The notes under the pieces are model-generated. The model saw only the letters and a list, made by a program, of their open reading frames with translations, had not been told where the DNA came from and made no database searches. The position numbers were made by a program, and so were the translations under genes. Shown here piece after piece: positions 1 to 7,213 of a stretch of DNA of 10,416 bases; the first letter of the stretch is position 1, and each line of letters begins with the position of its first letter. The DNA comes from Bacteroidales bacterium (GTDB taxonomy: Bacteria; Bacteroidota; Bacteroidia; Bacteroidales; Paludibacteraceae): NCBI GenBank assembly GCA_900771035.1, contig CAAGML010000141.1, forward strand, positions 1 to 10,416, in the 5' to 3' direction.

Positions 1-32
1 AAAAAAGGTGACCCGCAGAATTTCAGGTGAAA

Positions 33-158
33 TTATTGAAATAATTGAAATGGCGTGCAAACCGAAGGCAGAGCAGGAACTAAACGACCTTTGCAAGCGT
101 CAGCATTCACTCTGCTGAGGCGCAGCCGACATTCGAGACTCAAAACCTCAAATGCCAT
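33..158 (-). other. 41-codon open frame, possible dispersed repeat
   Basis: A minus-strand frame opens with ATG at 158-156 and closes with TAA at 35-33, giving 41 residues. An in-frame TGA lies immediately upstream of the ATG, so the start cannot be extended. The product is rich in Arg, Leu and Cys (it includes SLECRLRLSRVNADACKGRL) and has no signal peptide, membrane segment or known domain. No ribosome-binding site or promoter is apparent. From memory, similar ECRLRLSRVNA-type small hypothetical proteins recur in Prevotella genomes, which would fit a dispersed noncoding repeat that happens to be open rather than a true gene. That recollection was not checked. Treat it as a repeat candidate. 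Confidence 0.3.
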
Positions 159-363
159 TCACCAAACTAAGACCCTAAAAACCACCAATTTACGACAAAG
201 TCACAAAAAATCTTCCATGTTTTAGGATTATTTAACGCCCTTTCGCGGAAAAACCGTCCACAAAAGGGAAAAACTATAGTGAAAGCATTTAATCGTCAAC
301 ATATCCCACAAAAACTCCAAAAAACAAGCAATATGAAGAAACTGATAGTCATACATTCGACAA

Positions 364-380
364 AGAGTCCGGACGGCTCT
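364..380 (-). terminator. Weak hairpin after the channel gene
   Basis: Read on the minus strand, a 6-base-pair stem (AGAGCC with GACTCT, including one G-T pair) closes a 5-base loop. It begins 11 bases after the channel stop codon. It is followed only by TTTG rather than a proper U-tract, so it is a weak intrinsic terminator candidate supported mainly by its position. Confidence 0.3.
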
Positions 381-391
381 ACCCATATACG

Positions 392-1135
392 CTATTTTTT
401 ACGCCTCCTGATTTCGTCCATATATGCCGAAGTGATAACACCTGACGGCAAAGCAATGATTGCCACACCAACCAACGAAGACAACATACAAATACTTCTT
501 CCCAATGTGGACACAGGGCAAAAATCACCATATCCTACAGTGGTAAGTGTACACGCCGACCAATATACAGCTTCAAAAAAATTTGAAAAGACAAGATGAT
601 TTCCAACAACCTGTTCACATTCAACATTAAACATAATGAGCGCAATCACAAATATATATGACATAGCAAAAAACAATACAGTCATGAGAACCTTTCTTTC
701 TCTCTTCAGTACGTTTACTATTATTCTCAAAGGAACATAATATCTAAAAACTTTTAACACACGTATGATTCTCAGCAATCTTGAAACTCTGAGGATCTTG
801 AATACATTGCTAATTGTACTCAAAGTAGGCAATATTGACAGAAAATCAATAATAGCCATAAAGGAAAAAGGGTATATGACAAAACTCCACTTCCCAAATT
901 TTCTGCCAAATTTATAATCAGCGGTTATCCACCTGAAAATATAATCTACAATGAAAAGAAAACAAGAGAAAATGTCTATGGCTATTAAAAATTTTGTATG
1001 TTCTCTGAACATCAAAGGAACAAGACCTAAAACGATGGCAGTAAGCATCACATAATTGTATACTTTGCCGAATAAAGTCTCTTTATAACGGCTCTGCTCA
1101 ATTACGCAAAACAGCGAATGTCTGAAATTATCCAT
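392..1135 (-). CDS. Voltage-gated potassium channel (ion transporter family)
   Basis: A 247-residue inner-membrane protein with the full six-segment voltage-gated channel layout. S1 is at about residues 27-43, S2 at 49-68, S3 at 88-104, the S4 voltage sensor at 112-131, S5 at 150-169, the pore loop at 184-198 and S6 at 213-236. The potassium selectivity filter TVGYGD is intact at 199-204. S4 carries a basic residue at every third position (K113, R116, R119, R122, R125, K128, R131), the hallmark of a working voltage sensor. The protein stops soon after S6 (tail MDEIRRRKK), so it has no RCK/TrkA-N or cyclic-nucleotide regulatory domain and resembles compact KvAP-type channels. It would assemble as a tetramer and pass K+ across the inner membrane. 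The ATG at 1135-1133 has an A-rich leader, and a consensus promoter lies 33 bases upstream. It appears monocistronic. The family call is strong; the physiological role is unknown. Confidence 0.95.
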   Translation of the reverse strand: MDNFRHSLFCVIEQSRYKETLFGKVYNYVMLTAIVLGLVPLMFREHTKFLIAIDIFSCFLFIVDYIFRWITADYKFGRKFGKWSFVIYPFSFMAIIDFLSILPTLSTISNVFKILRVSRLLRIIRVLKVFRYYVPLRIIVNVLKRERKVLMTVLFFAMSYIFVIALIMFNVECEQVVGNHLVFSNFFEAVYWSACTLTTVGYGDFCPVSTLGRSICMLSSLVGVAIIALPSGVITSAYMDEIRRRKK

Positions 1136-1167
1136 TTTTATAGTATGATATTATCCTAATTACGGTG

Positions 1168-1198
1168 CAAATGTAGTATTTTATTTTGAAACCACAAA
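1168..1198 (-). promoter_or_regulatory. Bacteroidetes consensus promoter for the channel gene
   Basis: On the minus strand, TTTG (1198-1195) is followed after 19 bases by TACATTTG (1175-1168). This exactly matches the published Bacteroides primary-sigma consensus of a -33 TTTG and a -7 TAnnTTTG. Transcription would begin near 1161-1163, leaving a leader of about 26 bases before the channel ATG at 1135. I searched the other gene upstream regions for a TAnnTTTG box and found no equally good one, so the match is unlikely to be background. Confidence 0.75.
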
Positions 1199-1202
1199 AT
1201 GT

Positions 1203-1215
1203 TTCGTCATAAAAA
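1203..1215. repeat. 13-base direct repeat, copy 1
   Basis: The sequence ttcgtcataaaaa occurs here and identically at 1321-1333, 118 bases away. This copy lies just upstream of the -33 element of the channel promoter, where an activator or repressor could bind. In such AT-rich DNA chance is possible, but the cgtc core makes it less likely than a pure A/T match. Confidence 0.4.
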
Positions 1216-1320
1216 CAATGAGTCAACATGAAAAAGTTTAACGAAGAAAATCATCATATTGTCACAATATGGATTTTCAAGTGTACTAACGACGAAAATT
1301 CAAAATAATTCATATACACA

Positions 1321-1333
1321 TTCGTCATAAAAA
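1321..1333. repeat. 13-base direct repeat, copy 2
   Basis: Second identical copy of ttcgtcataaaaa. Its cgtcata core (1323-1329) also forms an inverted pair with tatgacg at 1358-1364, and a gacgaa lies at 1291-1296. This may be an operator-like cluster; its function is unproven. Confidence 0.4.
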
Positions 1334-1663
1334 TACATATAAACAAGCAAAAATAAATATGACGACTTTAATAAGAACAGTGCAACATTAACCACAAAAA
1401 AAGACATACAAAAAGTAGCGCACGTGTTTTTCAAGAAAACAAATATCTTTCGTTCATTTATAAGAATAAAATATTTGCTATATGTATTATTATCAAACTA
1501 TTACACACTAACAAATATGATATATTTAGTCATTACAACGTATCAATAAAACGTCATATAACATAAAAATCTGTATGAAGTTTATATGCCAGAAAAATAA
1601 AAGACAGAAAATGCCAGTGTACAAAAATATATGACAAAATGGCGAAGATGAGCAACTATTCAA

Positions 1664-1693
1664 ATTGGTCAGAAACAAAAATCCAAGACCAAT
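1664..1693 (-). terminator. Candidate terminator hairpin after the oxidoreductase
   Basis: On the minus strand a 7-base-pair perfect stem (ATTGGTC with GACCAAT) encloses a 16-base loop, starting 10 bases after the oxidoreductase stop codon. The following bases are TTGAATAG, so there is no long U-tract. Position favours a transcript end, but the stem is short and the loop large. Confidence 0.35.
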
Positions 1694-1703
1694 CCAAATG
1701 GAC

Positions 1704-2933
1704 TTATAATTGTTTTGCCAATGTGAGGGCTTCGAGCATATTGTCCTCGATACTGCTGTAGTTCCAACTGCCGTAACGTCCGATGGAGTAAATATTATGA
1801 CGAGAAAGTGTGTCTTTCATACGGGCAACGTAATCTATGCCCTGACGGTTGACGTGGATGTAAGCCGGATTCATAATGACATGATGCCATGATATGAGCA
1901 ATTCGTCATGGAGAATATCTGCAAGTCTAAGACCATCAAGTACTTGACTAAGCATATCGTTGACATCGACTGTCACATCAGGCTTGAGACCAATCTCAAC
2001 GTAGAGTGACATTCTGTCCGTGCCGACAATGTTGTTGTAGAAGCCCACTCTGTAGAAAATATATTTGTCCTCGGGAAAATATATCCAATGGTTGAGGCGG
2101 TCGGTACCCTCGCCGTCAAAACCAAGGTTGAAGACGAGCACTTTGTTCCAGGTCAGAGCCTGTCGGTCATAGTCATAGCCACAAAGTCCAAGGAGAGAGA
2201 CAAACGGAAGTGTCGAGATTAGGTTGTCGTATGTGAGAGTGCGTGAGTTGGTGGTGAGTTGGTGTTTTTCGGGGTTGATACTCAAGACTTTCTCGTTGAG
2301 AGAGATAGCATCAGGAGCGAGGTCACGCTGAAGGGCGTTGACATACTGAATGGCACCACCTTTATGATAAAGAAAAGAGCCGTTGTAGGAAGAGGCATTG
2401 GTGTTCCGGAAATTACGGATTATTTCCTCTCGGTCGGCATACGGGAAGAAACGTCCCATGGCGTCTGCGTCAAGACGGTCAAGGTCAACGGCATAAAGTT
2501 TTGAATTGTAGGGAATGAGGAATTTCTCGGCTATGGATTTGCCGAATTTGGCATAGAGCATCTTCTTGAAAGTATCCTGCGAAGTCTCCTTGGTGTTGAA
2601 GAGGTCGTACAGGCAGTCGATGAACTCGTCTTTGGGAAGTTGGTGAATGTTTTTCTGGAACGGAAAATCTATAAGGAGGTCTGTATATTTAATCTGAGTG
2701 TGTTTCTTCACAGTAATCAATCCCGAACGGTCAATGCGCTGAGAGATAAAATCGACAACCTCCTGATTTTGAAAATGAAAAAAATGACCTGAGTAATCCC
2801 AGACAAAACCATTCTGAATGATTGTGTTGCAAAGACCTCCAGTGTGGTCGTCTGCCTCGATGACGAGATAAGGGTTGGAGGTGAAATTGGCGTATGCCAG
2901 ACCAGTGACACCAGCACCGATGACTATATCCAT
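1704..2933 (-). CDS. FAD-dependent oxidoreductase (protoporphyrinogen-oxidase/UGM-like)
   Basis: With the start at 2933 the protein has 409 residues. It opens directly with the dinucleotide-binding beta strand MDIVIGAGVTG (GxGxxG at 6-11), followed by an acidic ribose-binding residue at E26 and the TGGLC turn at 31-35. The C-terminal IGRYGSWNYSSIED resembles the FAD-contacting end of the HemY/amine-oxidase/UDP-galactopyranose-mutase superfamily. Members of this subgroup often sit in cell-surface polysaccharide loci, so a role on a sugar nucleotide or lipid-linked sugar is plausible, but the substrate is not known. The classical mutase signature is not evident. An upstream in-frame ATG at 2981 would add 16 residues (MAAVSLTSFLKTIIFF). 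I reject it because that stretch lies inside a terminator-like hairpin and would put a hydrophobic leader before the Rossmann strand. It is separated from gap by two hairpins and has no obvious promoter of its own. Confidence 0.85.
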   Translation of the reverse strand: MDIVIGAGVTGLAYANFTSNPYLVIEADDHTGGLCNTIIQNGFVWDYSGHFFHFQNQEVVDFISQRIDRSGLITVKKHTQIKYTDLLIDFPFQKNIHQLPKDEFIDCLYDLFNTKETSQDTFKKMLYAKFGKSIAEKFLIPYNSKLYAVDLDRLDADAMGRFFPYADREEIIRNFRNTNASSYNGSFLYHKGGAIQYVNALQRDLAPDAISLNEKVLSINPEKHQLTTNSRTLTYDNLISTLPFVSLLGLCGYDYDRQALTWNKVLVFNLGFDGEGTDRLNHWIYFPEDKYIFYRVGFYNNIVGTDRMSLYVEIGLKPDVTVDVNDMLSQVLDGLRLADILHDELLISWHHVIMNPAYIHVNRQGIDYVARMKDTLSRHNIYSIGRYGSWNYSSIEDNMLEALTLAKQL

Positions 2934-2952
2934 GAAGAAGATGATTGTTTTC

Positions 2953-2989
2953 AAAAAAGAGGTCAAGGACACAGCAGCCATTGACCTCT
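2953..2989 (-). terminator. Intrinsic terminator or attenuator between gap and the oxidoreductase
   Basis: On the minus strand a perfect 9-base-pair stem (AGAGGTCAA at 2989-2981 with TTGACCTCT at 2966-2958) encloses a 14-base loop. The RNA then continues with a run of U (2957-2953), so the shape is that of a Rho-independent terminator. It begins 75 bases after the gap stop codon and ends 19 bases before the oxidoreductase ATG. That leaves no room for a promoter between it and the gene, so it could regulate read-through rather than simply end the gap transcript. Confidence 0.65.
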
Positions 2990-3008
2990 ATGTTTTGATT
3001 ACCTTCCC

Positions 3009-3036
3009 GTAAAGACGGAGTGTACTCCGTCTTTAC
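3009..3036 (-). other. Strong 12-base-pair hairpin after gap
   Basis: A perfect inverted repeat with arms gtaaagacggag (3009-3020) and ctccgtctttac (3025-3036) and a 4-base loop begins 28 bases after the gap stop codon. It is not followed by a U-tract on either strand. It is therefore more likely an mRNA 3'-end stabiliser, a processing site or a Bacteroidetes-type terminator than a classical one. It stands upstream of, and in tandem with, the U-tract hairpin at 2953-2989. Confidence 0.6.
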
Positions 3037-3064
3037 AGAAAAATATTTGAACTTTAGCCAGTTA

Positions 3065-4075
<1,011 letters not shown>

Positions 4076-4083
4076 TTAATTGA

Positions 4084-5112
4084 TTAGAATTCTACGATTG
4101 TGCACCAGTTATGCTTGTCCTCAACCTTACCGTACTGAATGCCACGGAGAGTCTCGTAAAGTTTTGTACACCATTTGCCTGGCTTGCCGTCTTTTGAAAT
4201 CTGGAAAGTGTGGTTCTCGTCAACATCGACAATCTTGTCGATAGGAGAGATAACTGCGGCGGTACCGCAAGCACCTGCCTCATCAAACTCAGCAAGCTCA
4301 GCGATAGGAATCTGACGACGCTCAACAGTCATGCCAAGATCCTCTGCAATCTGACGGAGAGACATGTTGGTGATTGAAGGAAGAATAGAGTCGGATTTTG
4401 GAGTGATGTACGAATTGCCCTTGATAGCGAAGAAGTTAGCGGCACCGCACTCGTCGATGTATTTCTTCTCCTTAGGGTCGATGTAGAACACTGCGCTGTA
4501 GCCCATATCGTGGCTGTCAACAGTAGCACGCATACCTGCCGCATAGTTGCCACCGACTTTGAGGTTACCAGTTCCGAGAGGAGCGGCACGGTCATATTTA
4601 CGGCTGAGCATGAACGGAGTGGTCTGGAAACCGCCCTTGAAGTAAGGACCAACTGGTGTAACGAACACTACGAAAGTGTATTCTGAAGCAGGTTTAACGC
4701 CTACCAACGGAGTTGTGCCGAAAAGCACTGGACGGATATAGAGGGATGCGCCAGTCTCGTATGGAGGGATGAAACGTGCATTGAGTTTAACGACCTTGAG
4801 GACAGCCTCCTCGAATTTCTCGATAGGGAACTCTGGCATACATACGCCACGGCAGGAAGACTGCATACGTTTAGCGTTCTCGACGATGCGGAAGACACGG
4901 ACCTTGCCATCCTCGCCACGGAAAGCCTTCAAACCCTCGAAGCACTCTTGTGCATAGTGAAGAACAGCGGCAGAGATGTGCATAGGCATAGTTGCCTCGG
5001 CATGAACCTCAAGCTCGCCCCATTTCCCGTTGCTGTAGTTGCAACGAACATTGTAGTCTGTTGGCATGAAACCAAAGCCAAGGCTACCCCAATCAATGTT
5101 TGCTAATTCCAT
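4084..5112 (-). CDS. ilvE: Branched-chain amino acid aminotransferase
   Basis: A 342-residue fold-type IV PLP aminotransferase of the longer BCAT subgroup (the class that includes the eukaryotic enzymes). It interconverts leucine, isoleucine and valine with their 2-oxo acids using glutamate/2-oxoglutarate, the last step of branched-chain amino acid synthesis. The family motifs are in order: YAQECFEGLKAFR at about 53-65, YIRPVLFGT at 125-133, and GTGNLKVGGNYA at 180-191 with the predicted PLP-binding lysine K185. Near the C-terminus is GACGTAAVISPI, which contacts the cofactor phosphate. The start ATG at 5112 gives the usual N-terminus for this subgroup. It lies 15 bases after wbqC and 20 bases before gap, so it appears to belong to the same transcript. 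A weak -7-like TATACTTG lies inside the end of wbqC but lacks a -33 partner. Confidence 0.95.
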   Translation of the reverse strand: MELANIDWGSLGFGFMPTDYNVRCNYSNGKWGELEVHAEATMPMHISAAVLHYAQECFEGLKAFRGEDGKVRVFRIVENAKRMQSSCRGVCMPEFPIEKFEEAVLKVVKLNARFIPPYETGASLYIRPVLFGTTPLVGVKPASEYTFVVFVTPVGPYFKGGFQTTPFMLSRKYDRAAPLGTGNLKVGGNYAAGMRATVDSHDMGYSAVFYIDPKEKKYIDECGAANFFAIKGNSYITPKSDSILPSITNMSLRQIAEDLGMTVERRQIPIAELAEFDEAGACGTAAVISPIDKIVDVDENHTFQISKDGKPGKWCTKLYETLRGIQYGKVEDKHNWCTIVEF

Positions 5113-5127
5113 AGTCGTAAAGTATTT

Positions 5128-5757
5128 TTATTTGTTAATGATTTTACGCAAGTATATGCGGCTTTCATTCCCCATATTCATCAGCAAATCGATGATGGAG
5201 AGGTTGGGAATGAAGCCGAATTTCGGAGTGAAAACCTGATAATATTCCACTCCTAAAATAATGTGTAAAGGTACAACTTTTTTCTTAGGATGCAAAGAGT
5301 TTCGGTAATCTTTTATCCCCAATTTTTTATCTGGCATCCAATCCTCTGTAAGTCGGGGGGTTAAGTGCGTCAAACCAAGGAGAGAAAGTGCTATTTCCTC
5401 GGCTTTTCGGTCGAAATCCACCAGAAATTCATACCTCCGGGTATATAAAACCGACAGCTCATCGGCATAAAATTCAAAAAAAGGTGACGAATTATACGCC
5501 GCACGAAGGGCGCGCCAGTGCATCGTCTGCCAATCTTCGTCGTACGCTATGCGGACGTCTTTTACGAGTACATTATGCCAAGGTTTTGCGACAGGAACAG
5601 TAAGATTCTGAACACCATTCGCACCAACGATAGTACAACGGTTGGCGTATGTCTGTTTCTCGTAACTGCAACACGCCTCTACCCTACACTCTTCTCCCTC
5701 AAGCAGATGAGCATAATATTCAATGTTACCGAAATATGTCAGAGGAAGCAGAATCAT
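5128..5757 (-). CDS. WbqC-family protein
   Basis: A 209-residue soluble protein with the recognisable WbqC-like pattern. It begins LLPLTYFGNIEYYAHLL, continues with YEKQTYANRCTIVGANGVQNLTVPV (about 32-56), and has the central WRALRAAYNSSPFFEFYADEL (81-101). The family is named after a gene in O-antigen clusters. Its biochemical activity is not established to my knowledge; a link to glycan or sugar-nucleotide chemistry is inferred mainly from genomic context. Here its ATG overlaps the stop of the preceding glycosyltransferase by four bases (ATGA), which supports joint translation with the polysaccharide genes. No signal peptide or membrane segment is visible. The family call is good; the function is unknown. 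Confidence 0.85.
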   Translation of the reverse strand: MILLPLTYFGNIEYYAHLLEGEECRVEACCSYEKQTYANRCTIVGANGVQNLTVPVAKPWHNVLVKDVRIAYDEDWQTMHWRALRAAYNSSPFFEFYADELSVLYTRRYEFLVDFDRKAEEIALSLLGLTHLTPRLTEDWMPDKKLGIKDYRNSLHPKKKVVPLHIILGVEYYQVFTPKFGFIPNLSIIDLLMNMGNESRIYLRKIINK

Positions 5758-6449
5758 CTCCAGTCACCACGCCATTTCCAAAAATATTTCAACATATTCC
5801 ACGCATGTATCCTCGTCATTTTCAGCGATTCGTATGACTCGCGCCTATGGTCGTGAATTATGCTGACCTCCGGCCAATAGACAGTTCTTGCCACCTGCGC
5901 CATCCTGCGTGTGAAATCAATATCCTCGGGGTACATAAAAAAACGTGGGTCAAACAGATACCCGTCTTTCTCCTTCAACCTCCGCATAGCGTCAACCCGT
6001 AGAAACATAAAACAGCCGGAAAGATACCGCACATCATAAAACCCTGTTTCGGGAAAAGCCAGTTCACATCTGTGCGAACCGAACAAACGTCTGTGAATCA
6101 AGTCCAAAGGCGACGGAAGGCTCTTTGCAAGATGCTGGTCTGAACCATCAACGTTAAGCACGCACGGCATTAAATGCCCAACGTCCGGATGAGCGTCCAT
6201 AAAGCCCACGATACGAGTAATCACATCTGGCTCAAACCTTATATCCGTATTAACCACCAAATGATATTTCGCATCAGTGGAAAAAGTCTTTTCAAAAGCC
6301 TTGTTGTGGCCACGACCGTAACCAACATTGTCATAAGTGTTGTCAATGACATAAACCTCTGCAACCTCGGGACAGCCTTTCAACAACTTCATTATCGACG
6401 AAAGCTCAGCCTCTTCTGTCCGATATGTCACAATCGAGCAGTTGACCAT
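5754..6449 (-). CDS. Glycosyltransferase family 2, rhamnosyltransferase-like
   Basis: About 231 residues with a GT-A fold of the type seen in WbbL-like rhamnosyltransferases. It begins VNCSIVTYR, has VYVIDNTYDNVGYGRGHN in the nucleotide-binding part, and the metal-binding region VVNTDIRF (about 66-72). YLSGCFMFLR comes next, followed by the acceptor-side motif FMYPEDIDFTRRM (about 172-182, with E175 and D176 the likely catalytic acids). The tail SIIHDHRRES is typical of the subgroup. It would transfer a sugar, perhaps rhamnose, to a lipid-linked precursor on the cytoplasmic face. The ATG at 6449 overlaps the previous stop as TGATG. A GTG one codon upstream (6452) is an alternative start with a 4-base overlap. 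The sugar donor cannot be assigned from sequence. Confidence 0.85.
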   Translation of the reverse strand: MVNCSIVTYRTEEAELSSIMKLLKGCPEVAEVYVIDNTYDNVGYGRGHNKAFEKTFSTDAKYHLVVNTDIRFEPDVITRIVGFMDAHPDVGHLMPCVLNVDGSDQHLAKSLPSPLDLIHRRLFGSHRCELAFPETGFYDVRYLSGCFMFLRVDAMRRLKEKDGYLFDPRFFMYPEDIDFTRRMAQVARTVYWPEVSIIHDHRRESYESLKMTRIHAWNMLKYFWKWRGDWR

Positions 6450-7213
6450 CACTTACGGTATTTCAGATAGCCTGCGATTGCCCAGCATAACAGATAGTAC
6501 AACGATTTGATTACGCCAAAGCCCTCTGCACGGCGATAGACAAGATATTGAGGCCAAATCACCTTCTTTTTGTCGCGCGAAGTGGAGTTGCCGAGTATGC
6601 GGTAAGAACCGAGAATACGTTGATTGCCGTATGCCACACCGCATTTCTTGATGATTTCGAGCCAGAAGACATGGTCGTCCCTGAGCGAACGAAACTCCTC
6701 GCGAAGATAGACCTTGCCGATTTTCAACGTGTCATACATTCCTGTTATACAGGATATAGAGCAGGTTTTGAGCAAGTCCTTATATGTGATAGATTCAGGT
6801 GCAATGAACGGACGGAGACAATCCTGACCGTTTTCGTTGATACGGCGGTAGGAGCCATAGACGAGAACGGCATTCTTGCTGCGCATAAGTTCCAGTTGCG
6901 TGTCAAGGAAATAAGGCATCCAGGTGTCGTCCGCATCAAGAAGCACTATATACCGCCCCTCAGCACGGCGAATACCGTTGTTGCGGGCAGATGCCGAACC
7001 ACCGTTAGGTTGGTCAAAGACCTTAATCCTCGCATCGCGGGCAGCATACTCACGGCATATCGCAGGACCGTTATCCTTAGAACCATCGTTTATAATTAAC
7101 ATCTCCCAATCCTGGTATGTCTGTGCAAGAACGCTCTCAATCGTCTGTGCGACAAAGCGTTCTCCATTAAAAAGAGGTGTGATTACAGATACTTTTCGAT
7201 TATTAGCATCCAT
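6449..7213 (-). CDS. Glycosyltransferase family 2
   Basis: 254 residues with a classical GT-A inverting domain. It has VSVITPLFNGERFVAQTIESVLAQTYQDWEMLIINDGSKD (residues 8-47, D43 in the nucleotide-binding pocket) and NGGSASARNNGIRRAEGRYIVLLDADDTW, with the metal-binding D93-A-D95. RDDHVFWLEI (178-187) probably supplies the catalytic base. GSYRILGNSTSRDK near the C-terminus is common in Bacteroidales and TuaG-like sugar transferases. The C-terminal stretch at about 231-250 is hydrophobic and may associate with the membrane. It overlaps the preceding family 4 transferase by 31 bases and the following transferase by 1 base. The role is addition of one sugar in the repeat unit; donor and linkage are unknown. 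Confidence 0.88.
   Translation of the reverse strand: MDANNRKVSVITPLFNGERFVAQTIESVLAQTYQDWEMLIINDGSKDNGPAICREYAARDARIKVFDQPNGGSASARNNGIRRAEGRYIVLLDADDTWMPYFLDTQLELMRSKNAVLVYGSYRRINENGQDCLRPFIAPESITYKDLLKTCSISCITGMYDTLKIGKVYLREEFRSLRDDHVFWLEIIKKCGVAYGNQRILGSYRILGNSTSRDKKKVIWPQYLVYRRAEGFGVIKSLYYLLCWAIAGYLKYRK

Larger units (their letters stand above)
1..391. other. Left-edge noncoding stretch
   Basis: No convincing gene is seen here. The stretch lies downstream of the potassium channel gene. It contains a short palindrome (aattatt at 31-37 against aataatt at 40-46) inside a direct repeat of attgaaat (35-42 and 44-51). It also has possible long-range pairings (gcaaa 57-61 with tttgc 90-94; gcagag 68-73 with ctctgc 110-115; aatggc 49-54 with gccatt 154-159), which could mean a folded RNA or a mobile-repeat remnant. 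A nested hairpin is possible at 238-268 (cccttt against aaaggg). A plus-strand open frame from 279 to 599 runs antisense into the channel gene and is not believed. Confidence 0.5.
1136..1703. other. AT-rich intergenic region, 568 bases
   Basis: No open frame of plausible length or codon character is present. The right end carries a hairpin after the oxidoreductase stop codon, and the left end carries the channel promoter. The middle is strongly A+T-rich and contains scattered copies of CGTCATA (1205-1211, 1323-1329, 1552-1558) and one inverted copy (1358-1364). The region is much longer than needed for one promoter, so it could hold regulator sites, a decayed gene or an unrecognised small RNA. 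None of these can be shown from sequence alone. Confidence 0.5.

Noticed and set aside
1..175. CRISPR array, tRNA or tmRNA in the left-edge structured stretch
   Set aside because: There are no regularly spaced repeats, no cloverleaf with a T-arm GTTCRA and no tmRNA tag-like sequence. The pairings are short and could be chance.
279..599. Plus-strand 106-codon frame beginning with GTG at the left side
   Set aside because: More than half of it is antisense to the well-supported potassium channel gene, it has no family resemblance, and it has no promoter box.
1136..1703. Possible decayed gene or small RNA in the AT-rich gap
   Set aside because: I found no frame of useful length, no recognisable protein fragments and no convincing RNA fold beyond the hairpin at 1664-1693.
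2934..2981. N-terminal extension of the oxidoreductase to the ATG at 2981
   Set aside because: It would place translation initiation inside a perfect hairpin with a U-tract and add a hydrophobic stretch ahead of the Rossmann strand. MDIVIGAG at 2933 fits the family.
5113..5200. Promoter for ilvE inside the end of wbqC (TATACTTG)
   Set aside because: The -7-like box has one mismatch and there is no TTTG at the right distance upstream.
6548..7099. Plus-strand frame (183 codons) opposite a family 2 glycosyltransferase
   Set aside because: It is antisense to an intact gene carrying the DAD metal motif and has no recognisable features of its own.
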